From the NCBI GenBank assembly GCA_044450785.1, contig JBIOJM010000123.1, positions 1 to 26,003 on the forward strand: DNA of 26,003 nt, written 5' to 3'. Under the pieces are notes generated by a model, which worked only from the letters and a program-made list of their open reading frames with translations, was not told where the DNA came from and did no database searches. The stretch's first letter is position 1. Every line of letters begins with the position of its first letter. This document shows positions 16,117 through 24,768 of the stretch, one piece after another. A program made the translations under genes and the position numbers. The DNA comes from JBIOJM01 sp044450785. Its GTDB lineage: Bacteria; Planctomycetota; Planctomycetia; Isosphaerales; Isosphaeraceae.

Positions 16117-17112
16117 ATGACCAAGCCAATTCGCGTCGCCGTCACGGGAGCGGGGGGGCAGATCGGGTACGCCTTGCTGTTCCGGCTCGCCTCGGGCGGT
16201 GCATTCGGTCCCGACCAACCGGTGTCCCTGCAGTTGCTGGACCTGACCTCGATCTTGCCCGCCTTGAACGGGACCTTGATGGAGCTGGAGGATTGCGCCT
16301 TTCCGCTCCTGGCCGGATTCAAGGCGACCGACCAGGCCGAGGAGGCATTCGAGGGCGCCGACTGGGTGATCCTGGTGGGCGGTCTGCCACGGAAGGACGG
16401 GCAGTCGCGCGCCGACCTGATCCGTGCCAACGGACCGATCTTCACGGGGCAGGGGAAGGCGATCGATGCCGCCGCCGGACCGAACGTGCGGATCCTGACG
16501 GTGGCCAACCCCTGCAACACCAACTGCCTGATCGCCCGTTCGCACGCACCCAAGGTTCCCACTGACCGTTGGTTCGCAATGACCCGGCTCGACCAGAATC
16601 GGGCCGCCGCACTCCTTGCCAAGAAAGCGGGCGCGCCGGCGAGTGCGGTCACGTGCATGACGATCTGGGGCAACCACAGCGATACGCAGTATCCCGACTA
16701 CAAGAACGCCAGGATCGACGGCAAGCCGGCAACCCAGGTGATTGCCGAGGCGCCTTGGTTTACCGAGAGCTATATTCCGACGGTGGCCAAGCGCGGGTCG
16801 GCGGTCATCAAGGCCCGAGGTGCTTCGTCGGCCGCGTCGGCGGCCAACGCGGTGCTCGACAGCCTCCGCGCGCTCCATTTTGCCACCGCTCCGGGAGACT
16901 GGTTCAGCGCGGGCGTGGTCTCGGACGGGAGCTATGGCATTCCCCTCGGTTTGATCTACAGCTTCCCGCTGGTCTCGAAGGGGGCGGCGGCCTGGTCGAT
17001 CGTACCGGAAGTGCCCGTCGACGCCGACGCCCGGCAACGGCTCGACGCGTCGGCCGCCGAGCTCGTTTCCGAGCGCGACGCGGTCAAGGACCTGCTGGGC
17101 CCTGCGCTATGA
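16117..17112 (+). CDS. mdh: NAD-dependent malate dehydrogenase
   Basis: 331 residues. It interconverts malate and oxaloacetate with NAD in the TCA cycle. It belongs to the MDH type with TGAGGQIGY (10-18) as the NAD-binding glycine motif; other landmarks are NGTLMELEDCAFPLL (51-65), the substrate Arg residues 92 and 98 in GGLPRKDGQSRADL, VANPCNTNCLI (129-139), the LDxNR motif with Asp159 and Arg162, and the catalytic His187 in WGNHSDTQYPDY. Length is as expected. Start: GGAG at 16105-16108 is 8 nt before ATG 16117 but only 2 nt before ATG 16111, so MTKPIRVAV is preferred; the frame is open much further upstream without a valid start. Stand-alone gene, no TCA neighbours. Confidence 0.95.
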   Translation: MTKPIRVAVTGAGGQIGYALLFRLASGGAFGPDQPVSLQLLDLTSILPALNGTLMELEDCAFPLLAGFKATDQAEEAFEGADWVILVGGLPRKDGQSRADLIRANGPIFTGQGKAIDAAAGPNVRILTVANPCNTNCLIARSHAPKVPTDRWFAMTRLDQNRAAALLAKKAGAPASAVTCMTIWGNHSDTQYPDYKNARIDGKPATQVIAEAPWFTESYIPTVAKRGSAVIKARGASSAASAANAVLDSLRALHFATAPGDWFSAGVVSDGSYGIPLGLIYSFPLVSKGAAAWSIVPEVPVDADARQRLDASAAELVSERDAVKDLLGPAL

Positions 17113-17206
17113 CCGCGGTTTGACCCGTTGTGTTAAGATCAAGGTGGCGAGAAACACGGGCGGCCGCCAGGTGCGGCTCGCCCGCCGGCCCGAGGGAGAC
17201 AGCCGC

Positions 17207-17980
17207 ATGGCAACCATTGGTCCACGCACCAGGGAAATCCCCCTGAGCGAGTATCCGACCGGTGATGGAAAGCCGATGGCTGAGACGCCCATTCACGGCG
17301 ACAACATGTTCGCGATCATCGATGTCCTCAGGTCGCGGTACGCGCACGATCCGCGCGTCTACATCGCGGGCAATATGCTCATGTATTATGTCCCCAACGA
17401 CAAACGGCGGCACGTCTCTCCCGACGTCTTCCTGGTCAAGGATATTCCCCACAAGTACCGCGGCGCCTATTTCGTCTGGATCGAGGGGAAGGGCCCGAAC
17501 ATCGTTTTTGAGATCTCCTCGCGCTCAACCAGCAAGGAGGATCGCAACAGGAAGTTTCGGCTGTATCAGGATACCCTTCAGGTTCCCGAGTACTTCCTGT
17601 TCGACCCGATGGAGGAATACTTGAGACCCTCGCTCCAAGGCTTCCGGCTTCGGGACGGCACGTACGTGCCGATCGAGCCGGTCGAGGGACGCCTCCCGAG
17701 CGAGGAGCTCGGGTTGCACATGGAGCGCAACGGCGCCTTCCTTCGGCTTTACGACCCGGCGACCGGCCAGCGCCTGCTCACCTCGCGGGAAGAGCGTGAC
17801 GTGGAGCAAGCCGCCAGGCGGCAAGCCGAGGCCGCGAAGCGGCAGATCGAGATCGACCGTCTCCAACTGGCCGGGGCACTTCGCCAGTCCGAGACGGCCC
17901 GTGTCGCGGCGGAGAGAGAGCGGGAAAAGCTTCAGGGCGAGCTCGAGGAGCTGCGCCGGCGGTCGAAGGGTGGATCGTAA
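17207..17980 (+). CDS. Uma2 (DUF820) family PD-(D/E)XK nuclease-like protein with C-terminal coiled coil
   Basis: 257 residues from ATG 17207, 8 nt after GGGAG (17194-17198); the open frame back to 17120 has no ribosome site. The domain (~25-180) has the Uma2 pattern: SPDVFLVKD with Asp73, IVFEISSRSTSKED with Glu102, then RKFRLYQDTLQVPEYFLFDP with Lys116 and the EYxLFDP ending. Residues ~205-255 are a highly charged coiled coil (RQAEAAKRQIEIDRLQL…), which often follows this domain in planctomycetes and cyanobacteria. These proteins are related to restriction nucleases, occur in many copies per genome, and have no established cellular role. It follows mdh by 94 bp on the same strand; no functional link is known. 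Confidence 0.88.
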   Translation: MATIGPRTREIPLSEYPTGDGKPMAETPIHGDNMFAIIDVLRSRYAHDPRVYIAGNMLMYYVPNDKRRHVSPDVFLVKDIPHKYRGAYFVWIEGKGPNIVFEISSRSTSKEDRNRKFRLYQDTLQVPEYFLFDPMEEYLRPSLQGFRLRDGTYVPIEPVEGRLPSEELGLHMERNGAFLRLYDPATGQRLLTSREERDVEQAARRQAEAAKRQIEIDRLQLAGALRQSETARVAAEREREKLQGELEELRRRSKGGS

Positions 17981-18055
17981 GCTGGTGAACCGGAAACCGC
18001 GGCCAGTTTCGAGACTTCTCGCTCAGCACCACCCGGTCGAGGGCAAAGGCCTACA

Positions 18056-18134
18056 CTAACCCGAAGCGTCAGCGAGGGATGCCGCAAGTCTCTTGCGGCG
18101 CGACGCCAGCGCCCTCGCTCACGCTTCGGGTTAG
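18056..18134. repeat. Palindromic repeat, copy 1 (CTAACCCGA… family) with nested hairpin
   Basis: Left arm 18056-18078 (CTAACCCGAAGCGTCAGCGA then GGG) and right arm 18112-18134 are inverted copies with one mismatch in 23. The loop contains a second perfect hairpin, GCCGCAAG-TCT-CTTGCGGC (18081-18099). The minus-strand reading of the right arm gives 'LTRSVSEG'. Copy 2 is at 21844-21902. It resembles extragenic palindromes of the REP kind. Confidence 0.85.
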
Positions 18135-18323
18135 GCCCGACAAGGCGATCGCCACGGGCATCGGCAAGATCGCGAAAGTCACGGCCAATGCGGCGATCAC
18201 CGCGATACCAGCGACCAATTCCCAGCGCTTTCCGGAAGTTCCCATGATCGAGAATTCGTACACAGAGAAGAGGAGCAGACCGCAGGCGAGGACCAAGCCC
18301 ATCTCGCACAGGATCGTCCCCAA
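18069..18323 (-). CDS. Small two-helix membrane protein with repeat-derived C-terminus
   Basis: 84 codons from TTG 18323 (ATG 18302 is a more ordinary start). Two hydrophobic helices: MGLVLACGLLLFSVYEFSIM and VAGIAVIAALAVTFAILPMP. After IALSG the reading enters the palindromic repeat and gives LTRSVSEGAGVAPQETCGIP before the stop, so the last ~22 residues are repeat-encoded and not native. Upstream, in another frame, 18325-18430 reads RLIHVRIPSQTPTEVLSAIE then QARVAFDDH, which looks like the missing N-terminal part; a one-base shift near 18325-18350 would join it. Probably a decayed gene downstream of the DUF4091 gene. No family recognised. Confidence 0.4.
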   Translation of the reverse strand: MGTILCEMGLVLACGLLLFSVYEFSIMGTSGKRWELVAGIAVIAALAVTFAILPMPVAIALSGLTRSVSEGAGVAPQETCGIPR

Positions 18324-18386
18324 CCGTAATGGTATCCAAGGTGATCGTCGAACGCGACCCGAGCCTGCTCGATCGCCGAGAGGACT

Positions 18387-21300
18387 TCAGTGGGCGTCTG
18401 GCTCGGTATTCTGACGTGGATGAGCCTCCCGTTCGGCGTTTCGGGCCTCGCCGACGTACCCCGGCGCCAGGTGGTCGGTGTCGCGGCGCGGGGTGCGGAA
18501 CTCGACGAGCTTGCTCTTGGCGGCGGGGTGGGCTTGCGACAGGGCCTCGCCGATCGCGAACCGCAACGCCCAGACATCCCGCGGGCGCAGCCGGGCGTAG
18601 TCGATCCGGCCGGCGTCCTCGCCGCCGGTAACGCCCGTGCCCTGGCGAGTGCCGGCTAACTTCAAGGCCGCGCGCACCTGCTGACCGACCGCCCATCGTG
18701 GCTCGTTGCGCAAACGTGACCAGAGCACCAGATACTCCACGTCCTGCTGGCCGCGCCGATAGGCCTTGAGCCGGATGGAGGGAATCGGCGGTGGGATCGC
18801 ATTCGAACCCGCTCGGTTTGACCCACCGCGGCCCGGATAGAAGAGCGAAAGCTCGTCAGCCCGCTGCCACGAGCTCGCGGTCCCCACCGTCTGCCAGGGG
18901 ATGATGCCGTCGGCCCCGAGCGACCAGACATCCAGACACCACCCCACCGGCTGGACGTTCGAGCCCTCGACCGGGTTGGTCGAGCCGTACTCGAGGACGA
19001 TTTCGCCCAGGGCCCGCTTTCGCTCGAAGACCATCCGCGGGTAGTTCCGCATCGCGCTGCCGACCACGTGATCGTCCAGCAGGCCGTCGAGGCTGTCGCG
19101 CCGCCATTGCGGCCGGGAGATGTCGGCCCTGAAGACCAGCCGGGGCGCGGACGAGGAAGACGAAGAGGAAGACAAGTGGGCATTCGTCAGCGCGGTGGCG
19201 GTTGATCGCGAGCCCGTCTCCCGGGCTTGATTGATCCCTTCGTGGAAGGCCCGGGCAAAGTAGCGAAGGGCCCAGTAATCCTGGAAGCTGGCCGGCTCGT
19301 CCAGCAGCCAGGGAGACGAGCCGCGCGACCAGCCGTTCTCCTTGAAGTTGTTCTTGTTATTGAGGAAGCCCTGAAAGAGCGTCTCGGTCCAGCGCCTGGA
19401 TTGGAGGTGTGCGGCGATCTGCCGGGCGGTCGCGACGAAAGCCCGGCGATACGACTCGGGAAAGGCGCGGTCGGCCCAGTAGTCGCCATTGTAGTTTCCT
19501 TCCATCGGGCTGGGCCAGTTCTCGTGCAACGGCAGGTAAAAACACTCGACCGGTACGCTCTTGCGGGGCAGGTCAGCGAACGCCGAGCCGTCCAGCAGCG
19601 GGCCGAACCGGCGGTCCCAGGCGGACCAGTCGAGCTGCTGCCGGCTGCTGTCCCACCGTGGCGCGCAGCCGTCCTGCATCCGGCCGTTCTGGTTGTAAGG
19701 CAGGCGGTTGAGGACGGTCCGGTGGCGGTGAGCCAGGCGGTAGTAGTCGCGCTCGTTTTCCGGCAGGCCGTAGCAGTTCATCTCGGGCAGGAAGCTGAGG
19801 TGATCGGGCAAGGTGAAGTCCCAGACGCGCAGCACCACAGGCAGCCGCAGCGGCCCATCCAACCCTTGTGACGAACCGCGATTACCCGAGAGCGGACCAC
19901 GCAAACTCAACGTGCCGCGATAATCCCCGGCCGCCAGGCCGTGTGGGACGTACACCTCGACGTGCAGACTCTGATTCTTGGTCCCCGGCGCGGCGCCGGC
20001 GGAAAAGTTCAGCGGTACGATCGGGTCGGGGAGCGGGCCGAGCTTTGATGCGACGGGCTGATAGCGGCCCAGCTCGATCTTCACTGTCTTGCCGGCCAGC
20101 CCGTCGAAGACCAGCTCGGGCTTGATGGACCCCACCGGGAAGTCACCTCGCAGCACGACCTGGAAGGCGACGAATTCGTTCCGCGCGGCCTGGAGCGTGA
20201 TCGTGCGCACGGCGGCGTCCCACAGATGATTGGCGGCCAGGTAGCCCTCGGGCTGAGAAGGAATTAATTCGCCGGTGACAGGATGGATCTTGTCCAGCTC
20301 GTCGAGGATGGCGACCTCGGCACCGGCGACCCTCGGCAATGTCGCCGCCCGGCGGGGCCGTTCGGAGTCCGGTCTTCGCGGCGGCAAGGGCGCGGGTACT
20401 CGGTTCGAGACCGTAATGCCGGCGTTCGCCGAGGGTCCCAGATTTCCGGCGCCATCCACGGCCCGAACCGACAGATTGGCTGATGACCCAGGTGCGAGAT
20501 TCAGGTCGCGCAGGTGCATCTCGACCCGCACGCCCGGCGCACCGGCCAGTGGGATCAGCTCGCGCGGCAGTGCGCGGCTGCCGAGCGTGACGAAGAAGCC
20601 CAGCGTGCCGGCTGGCCCGTAGTCCCCGGGCGTGACCCAGGAGACCAGCGCCTCGCCGGCCGGCAAGAGCGCGGTCTCGGGCTCGACCCGAAGGCCGCTC
20701 GGAGCCGCCGGCGGCCGGCGATCGTCCGGCCCCAGCTCGATCGTGAAAAAAGGCGCGCTCGCCGGGTTCTGGTCCCGACTGTAGACAAACCGATTCGGAT
20801 AGAGCCGGAACGTGAACTTTTCGCCCGCGCGGGTCCACTCCGAGCCGGTATCGTCGAACACGAGGAAACCGTGGCTGAGGCCGGCGACGCGCGCCGCAAC
20901 GACATGTGGGTCGACCGGCACGCGCTGCCATCCGTTCTCATCAGGCGGTGAAGCGTCGGCCATCCGCCAGGTCGTGCCGCCGTTACCCAGAACCACGTGC
21001 GTGAGGTCTCCCCCTCCGATCGACCAGGTCAGGTCGGGGCTTCGCCGATGGCGGAACGTCACGCCGCCGGGCTCGTGCGCGTAGTTGCTCGCCGTCCCCT
21101 CGTACCACTCGGCGCCGACGCTGCTGACCGTCACGCGCCGTAGCGGCTCATCTCCGGCTTTCATCAAGTGCAGCGCAGCCGAGACAACCGTCCGGCCCAC
21201 CAGCGACCTGGCCTCGATGTCGACCAGGCTCATCTCCTGGATGCTCTTGAGCTTGAGCCGCGTGGCGCCGCCGTTGTTGCCGTCGGCCTCGGCGCCCACC

Positions 21301-21452
21301 TCCGAGACCCAGGCGTCGCGCGTCACATCCAGCCGTACGGCCTGGTGCGAGGCCACGGCAGGTTGGCTCTCGCCGCACCGTGCGGTCGCTGCGTTCGAAG
21401 CCCCGATCATGATGACCAGGACAAAAAACGTGTATACCACTCTGTGACGCAT
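18387..21452 (-). CDS. Exported DUF4091 domain protein (glycoside-hydrolase-like)
   Basis: 1021 residues from ATG 21452, which starts a signal peptide (MRHRVVYTFFVLVIMIGASN, cleavage near ATA/RCG); the frame extends 20 codons further but those residues would precede the signal. Residues ~35-220 look like a DNRLRE-type beta-sandwich (RDAWVSEVGAEADGNNGG…LHLMKAGDEP). ~245-355 is Fn3-like (PAAPSGLRVEPETALL). The rest is a DUF4091 protein: a beta domain, then a predicted (beta/alpha)8-like core (LSFLPEMNCYGLPENERDYY … WCLDVWSLGADGIIPWQTVG) and the RLKAYRRGQQDVEYLVLW segment typical of its C-terminal part. DUF4091 proteins are thought to act on glycans; substrate unknown. A run of eight Ser at ~758-766 (near 19150-19175) is a low-complexity insert. 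The C-terminal ~45 residues are charged and low in structure. Confidence 0.85.
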   Translation of the reverse strand: MRHRVVYTFFVLVIMIGASNAATARCGESQPAVASHQAVRLDVTRDAWVSEVGAEADGNNGGATRLKLKSIQEMSLVDIEARSLVGRTVVSAALHLMKAGDEPLRRVTVSSVGAEWYEGTASNYAHEPGGVTFRHRRSPDLTWSIGGGDLTHVVLGNGGTTWRMADASPPDENGWQRVPVDPHVVAARVAGLSHGFLVFDDTGSEWTRAGEKFTFRLYPNRFVYSRDQNPASAPFFTIELGPDDRRPPAAPSGLRVEPETALLPAGEALVSWVTPGDYGPAGTLGFFVTLGSRALPRELIPLAGAPGVRVEMHLRDLNLAPGSSANLSVRAVDGAGNLGPSANAGITVSNRVPAPLPPRRPDSERPRRAATLPRVAGAEVAILDELDKIHPVTGELIPSQPEGYLAANHLWDAAVRTITLQAARNEFVAFQVVLRGDFPVGSIKPELVFDGLAGKTVKIELGRYQPVASKLGPLPDPIVPLNFSAGAAPGTKNQSLHVEVYVPHGLAAGDYRGTLSLRGPLSGNRGSSQGLDGPLRLPVVLRVWDFTLPDHLSFLPEMNCYGLPENERDYYRLAHRHRTVLNRLPYNQNGRMQDGCAPRWDSSRQQLDWSAWDRRFGPLLDGSAFADLPRKSVPVECFYLPLHENWPSPMEGNYNGDYWADRAFPESYRRAFVATARQIAAHLQSRRWTETLFQGFLNNKNNFKENGWSRGSSPWLLDEPASFQDYWALRYFARAFHEGINQARETGSRSTATALTNAHLSSSSSSSSAPRLVFRADISRPQWRRDSLDGLLDDHVVGSAMRNYPRMVFERKRALGEIVLEYGSTNPVEGSNVQPVGWCLDVWSLGADGIIPWQTVGTASSWQRADELSLFYPGRGGSNRAGSNAIPPPIPSIRLKAYRRGQQDVEYLVLWSRLRNEPRWAVGQQVRAALKLAGTRQGTGVTGGEDAGRIDYARLRPRDVWALRFAIGEALSQAHPAAKSKLVEFRTPRRDTDHLAPGYVGEARNAEREAHPRQNTEPDAH

Positions 21453-22110
21453 ATCGATCCCGCCTTGCATCTTTGAGATGAGACGATGCACTCGCTCTGG
21501 ATTCTGGATCACTCGTTACAGCCGTTCCGCGGCGACAAGGAACGAATCAAAATCACCAGCTATCATAGACGGTACGGGGACGAAATTGGCCCATCACCCA
21601 CCAGAAAATCGCGATCAGGCTATGATGGGCCGCGCATCGACAGTTCGTTGTCGATACTTGCAGAATGCGGGGCGGCAACTCCGGTTCTTGGTTTACGCAA
21701 CATCCGCGAGCGGTCAAGCTAAATGAACGAGCAGGCCGTTGGGAGGGAGGCAAGGGGACATTCCGATTGATCAACGGCCAATGGGGAGTTTAGAGCGGTT
21801 TACTCATCGATTGCGCACTTGGCACGCCGATCGCGAGCAACACTAACCCGACGCGCAAGCGAGGGATCCCCAGCCAGCTCCCCTCGCTTGCGCGTCGGGT
21901 TAATATGAGGGTACACACTCGCTTGCGCGACCCGATCGTAAACCGCTCTAGCTAAACTGTTGACAAAAGAACGTCTCGTTCATCCCTGTGCATCGAGTCT
22001 CAGATCACGCGGGGCCCAAAGGAGAAGTGATCCTGAAATTACCTGGGCTCCCTAATTTGCTTGCAGCAATAAGAATGTCCCCTTCGGCATTGCCGGGAGA
22101 CAACCGCGCG
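21453..22110. other. Intergenic region between divergent DUF4091 and spermidine-synthase-like genes
   Basis: About 650 bp without a supported gene. It holds a 9-bp inverted repeat (GGCCCATCA 21588-21596 / TGATGGGCC 21623-21631), the composite palindrome at 21791-21950, and a perfect TTGACA at 21960-21965 whose -10 partner at 16-18 bp is poor. The minus-strand 73-codon frame at 21553-21774 shows no protein pattern and is not called. Confidence 0.5.
21791..21950. repeat. Composite palindromic element, copy 2 with terminal inverted repeats
   Basis: Outer 12-bp perfect inverted repeats TAGAGCGGTTTA (21791-21802) and TAAACCGCTCTA (21939-21950) enclose an inner perfect 22-bp palindrome, TAACCCGACGCGCAAGCGAG+GG at 21844-21865 and its inverse at 21881-21902, with a 15-nt loop. 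A further 12-bp direct copy of part of the right arm (CTCGCTTGCGCG) lies at 21918-21929. Left arm matches copy 1 (18056) over 25 nt with three differences. No coding content; it looks like a miniature non-autonomous element or a REP doublet. Confidence 0.75.
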
Positions 22111-24735
22111 ATGACCCCACACGACTTGACCCCGCCGACTGGCCCGGCCGCGCCGGGCCGGTTTCTGCCCGTGCTGCTCGCGCTGTTCGCCGGCAGCGGC
22201 TGTGCGGCGCTGATTTACGAGGTCGTCTGGCTCCAGCTTCTGCAACTGGTGATCGGCTCGACCGCCGTTTCCCTCGGCGTCCTGCTGGGGACGTTCATGG
22301 GCGGCATGTGCGTGGGCAGCCTGCTGCTGCCACGCCTCGTCTCGGGCCGGCGGCACCCCCTGCGGGTCTATGCCCTGCTCGAGCTGGGCATCGGCGCCAT
22401 CGGGCTCGTGGTGTTGTTCGGCATGCCGTATGTCGAACAGGTGTACGCGCGTTACGCCGGCCACGGCCCGGCGGGCATCCTGCTGCGCGGGGCCGTGGCC
22501 GGGGTGTGCTTGCTGCCGCCCACGCTGCTGATGGGCGCGACGCTGCCGGCGATCGCACGCTGGGTCGAGACCGGCCCTCTTGGGGTATCGTGGCTGGGCT
22601 TCTTCTACGGCGGCAACATCGCCGGTGCCGTGTTCGGCTGCCTGCTGGCCGGCTTCTACCTGCTGCGCGTCCACGACATGGCCACGGCCACCTACGTCGC
22701 CTTCGCCCTCAATGTGACCGTGGCCGCGATCGCCCTGGCCCTGGCGACCGCTCCGGGACGGTACGAGGTGCCGGCCGACCCCGTGACGAAAGGAAGCGCG
22801 GGGCGCGCGGCCGGCGCCTGGGCCGTGCATCTGGCGATCGCCCTCTCCGGGATGTCGGCGCTGGGCGCCGAGGTGGTCTGGACCCGTCTGCTCTCGCTGG
22901 TGCTCGGCGGCACCGTGTACACGTTCTCCTTGATCCTGGCCGTGTTCCTGACCGGCCTGGGGATCGGCAGCAGCCTGGGGGCATTCCTGGCGCGGCGGGC
23001 CGCGTCGGCGCGGGTGGCGCTGGGCGCCTGCCAGTGGCTCCTGACCGCGGCCATCGCCTGGACCGCGGTCATGATCTCGGAGTCACTCCCCTACTGGCCG
23101 ATCGTCCCCGGTCTGTCGCCGAGCCCCTGGTACACCTTGCAGCTCGACCTGGTGCGCTGCCTCTGGGCCGTCCTGCCGCCGGCGTGCCTGTGGGGAGCGA
23201 GCTTCCCGCTGGCGCTGGTGGCAGTCGCCTCCCGCGGCCAGGATCCCGGGCGGCTGGTCGGCGGGGTCTATGCGGCCAACACGATCGGTGCCATCGCCGG
23301 CGCCCTGGTGTTCAGCTTGCTGCTGGTCCCCTCGATCGGCACGGCCGGCGCCGAGCGGGTCCTGATCTTGCTTGCCGCGGCGGCCGCGCTGGCGGCCCTG
23401 GTGCCCCTGCTGCGGCCAGCGCCCGGAACGGTGCGCCTGGGCGGCGCGGCGGCGCTGGCGGCCGCGATGGGAGTGGCCGGCTGGCTCGCCTGGAGCGTGA
23501 CGCCCGTGCCGTGGGTGATCGTGGCGTTCGGCCGGCAGACGGCAAGCAATCTCGCACAGTCGGCCCCCGGCATCGTCAAGGACGTCCCCGACGGGTCCGG
23601 CAACCCTGACGTCTTCTGCATCTACGTCGGCGAGGGGACGAACGACTCGGTCGCCGTTACCGAGACGAGGGAGGGCGTGCGGAGCTTCCACAGCGCCGGC
23701 AAGATCCAGGCGTCGACCCTGCCCGCCGACATGCGGGTTCAACGCATGCTGGGGCACATCGCGGCGCTCGTGCACAAGAAGCCCGCGTCAGTGCTGGTCG
23801 TGGCCTGCGGCGCGGGCGTCACCGCCGGCACCTTCGTCCTGCACCCCGACATCAAGCGCATCGTCATCTGCGACATCGAGCCGTTGGTGCCGACGATCGT
23901 GACGCCGATGTTCGGCAAGGAGAACTACCACGTGGTCGACGGAATCGCCCGCGAGAACCCCCACACGGTTAATGGCAAGCAGGTCGAAGTGGTCTACGAC
24001 GACGGCCGGCACTTCCTCCGAACCACCCAGGAAAAGTTCGACATCATCACCTCCGACCCGATCGACCCGTGGGTCAAGGGCTGCGCCGCGCTGAATACGG
24101 TGGAATACTACCGGATGTGCCGCGATCACCTGAATCCGGGCGGGAGTGTGTGCCACTGGACCCCTCTCTACGAGATGAACCTGGACACGGCCAAGAGCGT
24201 GATCGCCACCTTCTTCCAGGTCTTCCCCCACGGCATCCTGTGGAGCAACGAGCGCGAGGGCTTCGGCTCCCAAGCCATCCTGTTCGGCCAGGTCGAGCCG
24301 ACGGTGATCGACGTCGACGAACTGCAACGGCGGCTGGACCGTCCGGACCATCAGCTCGTGAAGCAGTCGCTCCGCGAGGTGGGGTTCGGGGAAGTCAAGG
24401 CGGTCAAGACGGGGGAGGCGGTGGTCCAGGAGGAGGGGATCGACCTGCTCGCCACCTACTTCGGGCAGGCGCCCTCGCTGAAGGGGTGGTCGCGGGGCGC
24501 CCAGATCAACACCGACCGCAACCTGCGGCTGCAATACCTGGCCGGCATGTCGTTGAATTCCGACATGGGCGAGCGGATCCTGTCCAGCATCCTTGCGTAT
24601 TACCGCTTCCCCGACCAGACATTCGTGGGCTCGCCGGAGGGTGTCGACGCCCTGAAGCAGGCCCTGGATCAGGACGGTCGGAAGAGCGTCTCCAGCGGTG
24701 ACAGGGCTGGGTCCTCCAGGGTGGCCGGGCCGTGA
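22111..24735 (+). CDS. Polytopic membrane protein fused to a spermidine-synthase-like domain
   Basis: 874 residues from ATG 22111, 10 nt after GGGAGA (22095-22100); ATG 22075 and GTG 21988 are upstream alternatives without a ribosome site. Residues ~15-490 hold about 12-14 hydrophobic helices with two repeated openings (GSGCAALIYEVVWLQLLQLV ~28-47 and GMSALGAEVVWTRLLSLVLG ~247-266), the pattern of fused MFS/spermidine synthase proteins. Residues ~500-830 are a Rossmann methyltransferase-like domain related to polyamine synthases: VLVVACGAGVTAG (561-573), VICDIEPLVP, DDGRHFL (630-636), SDPIDPWVKGCAALNTVEYY (648-667). The canonical GGGDGG of true aminopropyltransferases is replaced by ACGAG, so polyamine synthesis is doubtful; function unknown. 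No speD or speE-type partner nearby. Confidence 0.83.
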   Translation: MTPHDLTPPTGPAAPGRFLPVLLALFAGSGCAALIYEVVWLQLLQLVIGSTAVSLGVLLGTFMGGMCVGSLLLPRLVSGRRHPLRVYALLELGIGAIGLVVLFGMPYVEQVYARYAGHGPAGILLRGAVAGVCLLPPTLLMGATLPAIARWVETGPLGVSWLGFFYGGNIAGAVFGCLLAGFYLLRVHDMATATYVAFALNVTVAAIALALATAPGRYEVPADPVTKGSAGRAAGAWAVHLAIALSGMSALGAEVVWTRLLSLVLGGTVYTFSLILAVFLTGLGIGSSLGAFLARRAASARVALGACQWLLTAAIAWTAVMISESLPYWPIVPGLSPSPWYTLQLDLVRCLWAVLPPACLWGASFPLALVAVASRGQDPGRLVGGVYAANTIGAIAGALVFSLLLVPSIGTAGAERVLILLAAAAALAALVPLLRPAPGTVRLGGAAALAAAMGVAGWLAWSVTPVPWVIVAFGRQTASNLAQSAPGIVKDVPDGSGNPDVFCIYVGEGTNDSVAVTETREGVRSFHSAGKIQASTLPADMRVQRMLGHIAALVHKKPASVLVVACGAGVTAGTFVLHPDIKRIVICDIEPLVPTIVTPMFGKENYHVVDGIARENPHTVNGKQVEVVYDDGRHFLRTTQEKFDIITSDPIDPWVKGCAALNTVEYYRMCRDHLNPGGSVCHWTPLYEMNLDTAKSVIATFFQVFPHGILWSNEREGFGSQAILFGQVEPTVIDVDELQRRLDRPDHQLVKQSLREVGFGEVKAVKTGEAVVQEEGIDLLATYFGQAPSLKGWSRGAQINTDRNLRLQYLAGMSLNSDMGERILSSILAYYRFPDQTFVGSPEGVDALKQALDQDGRKSVSSGDRAGSSRVAGP

Positions 24736-24768
24736 AGTGGATCGATTTCCGCGAGGACCGACCTTTTC

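Noticed and set aside
19150..19175. GAAGAC-type low-complexity run as a regulatory repeat
   Set aside because: It encodes the poly-Ser stretch of the DUF4091 protein and is best explained as a coding low-complexity insert.
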